Assembly: GCA_012517315.1 (NCBI GenBank)
Contig: JAAYVE010000056.1
Location: 17,072 to 81,071, forward strand
DNA from: Deltaproteobacteria bacterium
GTDB lineage: Bacteria > Desulfobacterota > Syntrophobacteria > Syntrophobacterales > Syntrophobacteraceae
DNA length: 64,000 bases
Direction of reading: 5' to 3'
Each line of letters opens with the position of its first letter. Position 1 is the first letter of the stretch. A program made the position numbers and the translations under genes. The notes beneath the pieces are model-generated. The model made no database searches. It worked only from the letters and a program-made list of their open reading frames with translations, and was not told the origin of the DNA. Positions 57,973-64,000 of the stretch are shown here, one piece after another.

Positions 57973-60021
57973 TCAACCTTCCACGAGTTTTTCCACCTTG
58001 ACGGCGCTCACCTTGAATTCCGGTATCTTGACGATGGGGTCGAAGGCCTTGGAACTGGTGAGCACATTGGCCGGTCTCCCTCCAAAGTGCATGGGGGCGA
58101 AAAGAGTCCCGGGATTGACGTTGTCCCGGATCCTTGCCGGGGCCTCGATCTGGCCTCTTCTGGAGGAAATGAGGAGCATGTCGCCGTTTTTCACCCCGAT
58201 TCTCTCGGCGTCACTGGGATGGATGTCCACATAACCTCTCTTCTGTTCCGCATCCAGGTGTGGGGAAACGCGGGTCATGGTCCCCGTATGGTAATGGCAG
58301 AACATCCGGCCCGTCGTGAGGAAAAACGGGTATTCCTCGTCGGGTCCTTCCACTGGCGCCAGATATTCGATGGCATGAAACTTCCCCTTCCCCCGCGCGA
58401 AGGCGTCCTTATGCACGTAAGGGGTTCCCGGATGGTCGATGGTGGGACAAGGCCACATGAGCCCGTCGATGCCGAGTCTCGCGTAGGTCATCCCGCCGTA
58501 GAGCCTGGGTGCGAGTCTTCTCACTTCTTCAAAGATGGCTTCCGGGTTCTCGTATTCCATGGGGTAGCCCATGGCCGTGGAGAGCCTGCAGATGATTTCC
58601 CAGTCGGGGAGAGAATTGCCGATGGGTTCGATGGCCTTGTTGATTCTCAGGCACCGTCGCTCCGTGTTGGTGAAGGTCCCGTCCTTTTCCGCCACGGAGG
58701 AGGCGGCGAAGACCACATCGGCCACTTGGGCCGTCTCAGAGAGGAAGAGATCCTGAGCGAGAAGAAAATCCAGCTTCTTCAGAGCATGATCGAGATGGAT
58801 GCGGTCCGGTTCGCTCATTTTGGGGTTCTCCCCGATGACATAAAGGGCCTTGAGCCTTCCATCCCCTATGGCGGTGATCATCTCCGGGATTGTCATGCCG
58901 ATCTTGTTGGGAAGCGCCTTTCCCCATGCCTTGGAAAAGGTGTCGATGACGTTGGGATCGGTGACGGGTTGATAGCCGGGAAGCACATTAGGCAACCCTC
59001 CCATGTCGCATGCCCCCTGGACGTTGTTCTGTCCACGCAGAGGGTTGACTCCGCTGCTGGGCACGCCCACGTTGCCGCACAGCATGGCGAGGTTTGCACA
59101 GGACTTCACGTTGTCCACCCCTGTGGCGTGTTGCGTGATCCCCATGGTGTAGAGAATGGCCGCCGGTCGGTTCCTGGCGTAAAGTTCGGCCATCCGCTCG
59201 ATGTCTCCCGCTGCGACGCCGGTAATGGCCTCGACTCTGTCCGGCGTATACGCTTCCACCGTTTTGCTCAACTCATCGAAACCCTCCGTCCGCTTCTCAA
59301 TGTAACCCAGGTCATGCCAACCGTTGCGGAGGATGACGTGCATCATCCCGTTGAGAAGCGCCGTGTCACTGCCCAGCCTGTGCGTGACGGAAAGGTCGGC
59401 GAAACGGCTGAGCTGAATGCGTCTGGGGTCTGCGATAATGAGCTTGGCCCCCTTTTCCTTGGCCTTGTAGACCCGCCTGGCGATGAGGGGATGACAGGCC
59501 GTGGTATTGGAACCGATGATGAAGACGCATGCCGCATCCTCGATTTCGCCGATGGAGTTCGTCATGGCTCCGCTTCCGAAAGCAGCGGCAAGACCTGCCA
59601 CTGTGGGGGAGTGTCAGAGACGTGCGCAGTGATCGACGTTATTGGTGCCAATGACGGCCCGGGCGAATTTCTGGGCAAGAAAATTCTCCTCATTGGTCAT
59701 CTTGGCCGAAACCAGAACCCCCACGCTGTCGGGTCCATACTTTTCCACGATGGAGGTGAAGTGGTCCGCGGCCACCTGGATGGCCTCGTCCCACGTCGCC
59801 TTGTGAAAACGCCCCTTCACCTTCACCAGGGGAGACGTGAGCCGCAGGAAACTGTTCACGTACTCGTGGAGGTTCCACCCTTTGATGCAGAGTCCCCCTT
59901 CATTGACGGGGTGAGTCTTGTTGGGCAGGGTCCCTACGAGGCGGCCGTTCATGACCTTGAAGAGGACTCCGCAGCCGGTTCCACAATAGGAACACACCGA
60001 GGGAATGATCTTGTATTCCAT
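57973..60021 (-). CDS. fdhA: Formate dehydrogenase catalytic subunit, selenocysteine-containing
   Basis: Molybdopterin formate dehydrogenase alpha subunit. The frame runs from 60021 through an in-frame TGA at 59614-59616, read as selenocysteine 136, to 57973, for 682 aa. Seen: N-terminal [4Fe-4S] cysteines C10, C13, C17 and C45, the context HCARL-U-HSPTVAGLAAAFGSG as in known FDHs, MGITQHATGVDNVKSCANLAML, and a C-terminal dinucleotide-binding domain with PSDAERIGVKNGDMLLISSRRG. No Tat signal is present, so it is cytoplasmic. It is the last gene of the hdrA-mvhD-fdhB-like-fdhA operon and would feed or take electrons from HdrA through the Fe-S subunit. Confidence 0.93.
59585..59601 (-). promoter_or_regulatory. 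SECIS element within fdhA
   Basis: GTGGCA-GGTCT-TGCCGC forms a perfect six-base-pair stem with a GGUCU apical loop, starting 12 bases after the UGA. The spacing and the GGUCU loop match the E. coli fdhF element bound by SelB, so the UGA is decoded as selenocysteine rather than stop. Confidence 0.88.
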
Positions 60022-60055
60022 CTATTCCATCCTTTGTGCACGAAGTTCCCGAGTG

Positions 60056-60850
60056 TCAGTGAATGGGTTTCAGTTCCAGGACGACCTTCTCCCCAAGGAC
60101 ACTCAAAGGAGGTTGATCGCTCGACAGACCGTTTTCGTAATCGAACAGTTCCATGACGATGGAGTTGACCTTCCGATAGAGAAGCCGGAGGGGAATGTCC
60201 GCCGGGCAAGCTTGTTCACACATTCCGCAATCGATGCACCGGCCCGCCATGTGGACCGCGCGCACGAGATGAAAGATGGGAACCTCCGTCAAAACGGTAC
60301 CCGTGGAAATGAGATCCTGGTGCTCCAGGCTGCATTCCTTGCAGAAGCACACCGGACAGATGTTGCGACAGCCGTAGCACTTGATGCACTTCTGAAACTC
60401 ATACATCCAGCGCCTCACCCGATCGTCCCCGTCCAGCGCCTGGATCGCGTCCACCCCCAGCCGGTTGTCGATCCCCCTTTCGAGCTTCACAGGACCGGGT
60501 TCCGAGACGCGGAAAACCTTTCTGGCGCCTTTTTCTTCCGGAGCGAATTGATCCGGATCGATAACCCGCACACTCTCCGGACTGACCTGGTTCCATATGG
60601 AGAGGACGTTCAGGGCCCTTCGTGTCGTTTCGTCCCCCAGCACGCCCAGTTTCATTCCAGGCTGGGATTGGAGCATTTCCGCAACCAGCGTCTCCAATGG
60701 GTATCGAGGGGCGTTGACGATCAATCCCTCAAGCTCGGCCAGGTTGGCTTTGGAGAATAAGTGGGGAATCGGATGCCCTTCCACCTCTTTAAATCCCAGA
60801 AAAGCATCCATCTCCCCACTCTCCAGCCAACTACGAATCTGTTCTCTCAT
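60056..60850 (-). CDS. Iron-sulfur electron-transfer subunit of the formate dehydrogenase complex (FdhB-like)
   Basis: Predicted cytoplasmic Fe-S subunit that links FdhA to the MvhD/HdrA module. Seen: a globular N-terminal domain (about 1-140), a cysteine-rich cluster CIKCYGCRNICPVCFCKEC (C155, C158, C161, C165, C168, C170, C173) and a second CIDCGMCEQACP (C205, C208, C211, C215), enough for two or three [4Fe-4S] clusters. It is 264 aa. The ATG at 60850 has a near-perfect AAGGAGG site; an earlier ATG is inside mvhD. FdhA follows 34 bases downstream. Whether it is homologous to F420-type FdhB is uncertain. Confidence 0.8.
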   Translation of the reverse strand: MREQIRSWLESGEMDAFLGFKEVEGHPIPHLFSKANLAELEGLIVNAPRYPLETLVAEMLQSQPGMKLGVLGDETTRRALNVLSIWNQVSPESVRVIDPDQFAPEEKGARKVFRVSEPGPVKLERGIDNRLGVDAIQALDGDDRVRRWMYEFQKCIKCYGCRNICPVCFCKECSLEHQDLISTGTVLTEVPIFHLVRAVHMAGRCIDCGMCEQACPADIPLRLLYRKVNSIVMELFDYENGLSSDQPPLSVLGEKVVLELKPIH

Positions 60851-60893
60851 GTCCGCCTCCTTTTCGCGGCGTCTGTCCTTTCCGACCATTCTC

Positions 60894-61379
60894 TCAACCC
60901 ACTGCCGCCCGAGCATTCTCCCGTGGTGGAGGGGAACTCAAAGCCATAGCCGGGAGGCCTTTGGACAACACCGTCAGAGGACTGGGACCCAATTCCTTTA
61001 TCTTTAGGGTGAATTCGGTCACCACTTGTACAAACTTCTGGGCTTCCGCCGAGGAAATCCATTCCAGGTGGAGCCTTTCCCCCAGGCCGACAAATTCCAG
61101 CAGTTCCTGCAAGAACCGAATCCGCTTGATGGTCATGTAGTTACCGTAAATGTAATGGCAGTCCCCCACATGGCAGCCTCCCACCAAGACCCCGTCGGCT
61201 CCACTTTGAAACGCCCGCAGGACGTGGTGGGGTGAAACGGTGGCTGAGCACATCACGCGGATGGGACGCACATTGGGAGGGTACTGGAGACGGCTGACCC
61301 CTGCCAGATCGGCCGCGCCATAGGTGCACCAATTGCAGAAAAACGCAAGAATCTTTGGTTCAAAAGGTTCCGCTTTCAT
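60894..61379 (-). CDS. mvhD: MvhD/FlpD-type hydrogenase/formate dehydrogenase delta subunit
   Basis: [2Fe-2S] adaptor protein that in methanogens transfers electrons from hydrogenase or formate dehydrogenase to HdrA. Seen: ILAFFCNWCTYGAADLAG (C15, C18), IRVMCSATVSP (C44) and VLVGGCHVGDCHYIYGN (C69, C74), the five conserved cysteines of the family. It is 161 aa, slightly longer than usual at the C-terminus. It lies between hdrA (23 bases away) and the Fe-S subunit gene. The context supports coupling of FdhA to HdrA. Confidence 0.9.
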   Translation of the reverse strand: MKAEPFEPKILAFFCNWCTYGAADLAGVSRLQYPPNVRPIRVMCSATVSPHHVLRAFQSGADGVLVGGCHVGDCHYIYGNYMTIKRIRFLQELLEFVGLGERLHLEWISSAEAQKFVQVVTEFTLKIKELGPSPLTVLSKGLPAMALSSPPPRENARAAVG

Positions 61380-61402
61380 GGGTTCTCCCGATTCGGATCA
61401 CA

Positions 61403-64000
61403 TCAAGCTGCGAGGGCCGACTTGATTTGGGCATAGAGCTGCTTATTGCTGAACCCCATCAGGACCGGGGCTTCCGAGGGACATGCTGCGGCACACGCAC
61501 CACATCCCTTGCAGAGCACTTCCGCGACAACGGCCACCTTTCGTTCCTCGTCGAACGAGATGGCTCCGTAAGGGCAGACGCCAAGACAGGCGAGGCACCC
61601 CGAGCAGAGGGCAGGATCGATTCGGCTGACAATACCCCCCACTTGGATTCTGTCTTTCGCCAGCACGCTGATGGCTCTCGACGCAGCAGCCTGGGCCTGG
61701 GCAATACTCTCCTCCAAGGGTTTGGGATAGTGAGACATGCCGCAAAGAAACACCCCGTCCGTGGCAAAGTCCACCGGACGGAGTTTTTGGTGAGCTTCCA
61801 GGAACCACCCGTCGGAGTCCAGCGGCACCTTGTAGAACTGGGCCAGGGCAAAATCCTTGCGGGACTCGATGGCGGTCGCCAGGCAGAGCAAGTCCACGTC
61901 CAAGCCGATCCTGCGATCGAGGATAGGGTCACGGAACTCCAGCCGCACCTTTTCTCCGCTGAGAGTCGCCACCGGCTTTTCGTCCAGGGAATACCGGACA
62001 AAGAGGACTCCTCTCCTCCGTGCCTCCCGGTACAGTTCTTCCCGAGTCCCGTAAGTGCGCATGTCGCGGTAAAGGACGAACACGTCCACGTCCGGGTTTC
62101 TCTCCTTCAATTCCAGAGCGCTCTTCACCGTGTGGGTGCAGCAGACCTTGGAGCAATATGGCCGGTTGCTGTCCCTGGATCCGACACACTGAATGAAGGC
62201 CACCGTTCCCAACCCTTTCAAGCGGGGGTCCTCCCGTTGAAACAATTCATCCAGCTCCAGATGCGTGAGAACGGCCTGATGTTCCCCGTAGAGGTACTCC
62301 GTGGGTTTGTGTTCCATAGCACCAGTGGCCAGAATGGTCACACCGTGTTCGACCGTCTCCACGGAAGCGCCGTTCTGTATGGCGGTCTTGAAATTCCCCA
62401 CGAATCCCTCGGCATTCACGATCCGGGAGTTCAGATGCACCGTGATTTTCTCGTGGGCCAGGATCTCTTCCCTGGTCTTCTCAAGGTAGTCGGAAACCCT
62501 CTCCCCCGTATAGGCTTTAAACAGCCTCCTGGCGACACCCCCCAGTGCGTCTGAAGCCTCCACCAGATGCACCGGGTATCCCTGGTTAGCCAGGGAAAGG
62601 GCAGCGCTCATGCCGGAGACGCCGCCGCCAACGACCAGGGCGGCGTTATTGACGGACAACTGGGCTTCCCGAAGGGGAGAGAGCAGGGCGCTTTTCACGA
62701 CGGCCATGCGCACCATGTCCTTGGCTTTTTCGGTAGCGGCCCTAGGGTCATGGGAATGGACCCACGAATCATGATTGCGGATGTTGGCCATCTCAAAGAG
62801 ATACTTATTCAGTCCCGCATTGATGAGGGTTTCCTGGAAAATCCCCTCGTGGGTGCGAGGCGTGCATGCCGCCACCACCACTCGGTTCAGCCCCTTTTCC
62901 TTGATGATTTCCGTCATCCGGTCCTGGGTATCCTGAGAGCAGGAGAAGAGATTGTCCTCCACATAAACCACATGGGGGAGTGTTCGGGAATACTCCACCA
63001 CTTCCGGTACGTTGACGATTCCACCGATGTTCACTCCGCAATTGCACACGAAGACGCCGATCCTGGGCGGTTCACGGAAAACGTCCCTTTCAGTCGGCGC
63101 ATGGATGACCCGGGTCTGTGTGTGACGGGACGCCGCGAGACTCTCCGTGGCTGCTGCAGCGGCCGCGCTCGCCTCCATAACGGAGTACGGTATGTCTTTC
63201 GGGCCAGTGTAAGCGCCGCAAGCATAAATCCCCTTGCGGGACGTCTGAACAGGGGTGAAAGCTCCCGTCCGCACGAAGCGGCTCGAGTCCAGTTCGACGC
63301 CGATGCGCTTGGCCGTCTCCAACACATCCCGGTGCATGGACATGCCCACCGACAGCACCACCAGATCGAATATCTCTTCCTGGATTTGACCGCTTTCGTC
63401 GGCGTATGCGATGAGCAGGTCATGAGTGCCGGCCACTTCCGTGATGGTGTGGATCCGGGAGCGGATGAAACGGATCCCCAGTTCATTTCTGGCCCGGTTG
63501 TAGTACTTCTCGAAATCCTTGCCGAACGTCCGCATGTCCATGAAGAAGATGGCCGCGTCAAGGGGTTCCTTGCAGTGCTCCTTGGCAATGACGGCCTCCT
63601 TGATGGCATACATGCAGCAGACGCTGGAACAGTAAGGGTGATCACACCGGTTGATTTCCCTGGAACCCACGCACTGAAGCCAGGCGATGCGCCGGGGTTC
63701 CCTGTGGTCGGACAGGCGAACCACGTGGCCCTCCGAAGGCCCGGAAGCCGAGAGAATCCGCTCGAACTCCATGGCCGTCACCACGTTGGGAAATTTGGAA
63801 TAGCTGTACGTATCATAAGAGGTGGGATCGAAGGACTCGAAACCCGGCGCCATGATGACCGCACCCACATGGATCTCTCTCACTGCGGGTTCATCACTGT
63901 GAATGATCGCCTTGGCAAGGCATGCATCCACGCACTGGAGGCATTCGCAACAGACCATGCAGTCGAGGCATTTGCGGGCCTCCGCCAGGGCCTGTTCCTC
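61403..64000 (-). CDS. hdrA: HdrA-type FAD/Fe-S protein, tandem fused, 5' end cut by the window edge
   Basis: Flavin and iron-sulfur subunit of heterodisulfide-reductase-like complexes; 865 residues are visible and the frame is open at the edge. Seen: a cysteine-rich start (CLDCMVCCECLQCVDAC), a first HdrA core with LQCVGSREINRCDHPYCSSV (about 63615-63695), then a second complete HdrA unit with VFVCNCGVNIGGIVNVPEVV, the Rossmann NAALVVGGGVSGMSAALSLA, IQCVGSRDSNRPYCSKVCCT, and two C-terminal ferredoxin motifs (CSGCLACLGVCPYG, CKGCGACAAACP). It therefore has two HdrA modules in one chain. No selenocysteine codon is seen in the visible part. It likely carries the bifurcating flavin. Confidence 0.9.
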   Translation of the reverse strand, partial: EEQALAEARKCLDCMVCCECLQCVDACLAKAIIHSDEPAVREIHVGAVIMAPGFESFDPTSYDTYSYSKFPNVVTAMEFERILSASGPSEGHVVRLSDHREPRRIAWLQCVGSREINRCDHPYCSSVCCMYAIKEAVIAKEHCKEPLDAAIFFMDMRTFGKDFEKYYNRARNELGIRFIRSRIHTITEVAGTHDLLIAYADESGQIQEEIFDLVVLSVGMSMHRDVLETAKRIGVELDSSRFVRTGAFTPVQTSRKGIYACGAYTGPKDIPYSVMEASAAAAAATESLAASRHTQTRVIHAPTERDVFREPPRIGVFVCNCGVNIGGIVNVPEVVEYSRTLPHVVYVEDNLFSCSQDTQDRMTEIIKEKGLNRVVVAACTPRTHEGIFQETLINAGLNKYLFEMANIRNHDSWVHSHDPRAATEKAKDMVRMAVVKSALLSPLREAQLSVNNAALVVGGGVSGMSAALSLANQGYPVHLVEASDALGGVARRLFKAYTGERVSDYLEKTREEILAHEKITVHLNSRIVNAEGFVGNFKTAIQNGASVETVEHGVTILATGAMEHKPTEYLYGEHQAVLTHLELDELFQREDPRLKGLGTVAFIQCVGSRDSNRPYCSKVCCTHTVKSALELKERNPDVDVFVLYRDMRTYGTREELYREARRRGVLFVRYSLDEKPVATLSGEKVRLEFRDPILDRRIGLDVDLLCLATAIESRKDFALAQFYKVPLDSDGWFLEAHQKLRPVDFATDGVFLCGMSHYPKPLEESIAQAQAAASRAISVLAKDRIQVGGIVSRIDPALCSGCLACLGVCPYGAISFDEERKVAVVAEVLCKGCGACAAACPSEAPVLMGFSNKQLYAQIKSALAA

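Noticed and set aside
57973..60021. fdhA as a pseudogene or two separate genes split by a stop codon
   Set aside because: The stop is a UGA exactly at the catalytic selenocysteine position, with a canonical SECIS downstream and intact sequence on both sides.
61403..64000. Calling the HdrA-like gene qmoA or qmoB
   Set aside because: QmoB carries an MvhD-like domain fused at the C-terminus, whereas here MvhD is a separate gene and no qmoC or aprBA is adjacent; the FDH context fits HdrA better.

Overview
This is a GC-rich bacterial chromosome segment of densely packed genes, almost certainly from an anaerobic member of the Desulfobacterota and plausibly a Syntrophobacter-like syntroph or sulfate reducer. 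The grounds are the gene content: a selenocysteine formate dehydrogenase in an operon with Fe-S, MvhD-type and HdrA-type electron-transfer subunits, a methylmalonyl-CoA decarboxylase/propionyl-CoA carboxylase beta subunit, citramalate synthase for isoleucine, and a cytosolic B12-type radical SAM enzyme. The lineage is inferred from gene content only. No phage, transposon, CRISPR array or rRNA was seen.

Left part (0-8 kb, minus strand): an M20 amidohydrolase, the biotin-dependent carboxylase beta subunit with a good sigma70 promoter and a CRP/FNR-like palindrome, then a replication cluster dnaE - Mth938-like - holC. At 8.2 kb a tRNA-Gly(CCC) is followed by a textbook intrinsic terminator and then the long plus-strand translation/RNA operon rimP-nusA-ylxR-infB-DUF503-rbfA-nrnA-(hypothetical)-truB-rpsO-pnp, ending with an M16 peptidase, a YycJ-like metallo-hydrolase and a tandem universal stress protein (to 23.4 kb).

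Middle (23-44 kb): the minus-strand yajC-secD-secF operon, class II fructose-bisphosphate aldolase, a complete family B DNA polymerase beside a SERCA-like Ca2+ P-type ATPase, then on plus a TerC-family protein, a cytidylate-kinase-like protein, a two-segment membrane microprotein translationally coupled to a transporter-fused histidine kinase, an HAD hydrolase and a 4-oxalocrotonate tautomerase apparently started at CTG. The minus-strand lysC-cimA-comEA cluster follows.

Right part (44-64 kb): a YeiH-family exporter with a long coiled-coil insertion plus small membrane protein, a B12-binding radical SAM enzyme and a DUF4389 protein on plus; the conserved minus-strand phoH-pgpH-ybeY-pdxJ-acpS-nnrDE-tsaE operon; a tRNA-Pro(CGG) and a homocysteine S-methyltransferase-like gene; and finally the minus-strand hdrA(partial)-mvhD-fdhB-like-fdhA operon. 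FdhA contains an in-frame UGA in the canonical selenocysteine context with a SECIS hairpin nearly identical in placement and loop to that of E. coli fdhF.

Together the metabolic genes fit propionate/methylmalonyl-CoA metabolism with formate as an electron carrier. The formate dehydrogenase/Hdr complex would couple NAD(P)H, ferredoxin and formate pools in the cytoplasm. The least explained items are the fused tandem HdrA without adjacent HdrBC, the enlarged YeiH-like transporter with its partner microprotein, the CUG-started tautomerase, and the 104-nt pgpH/ybeY overlap.
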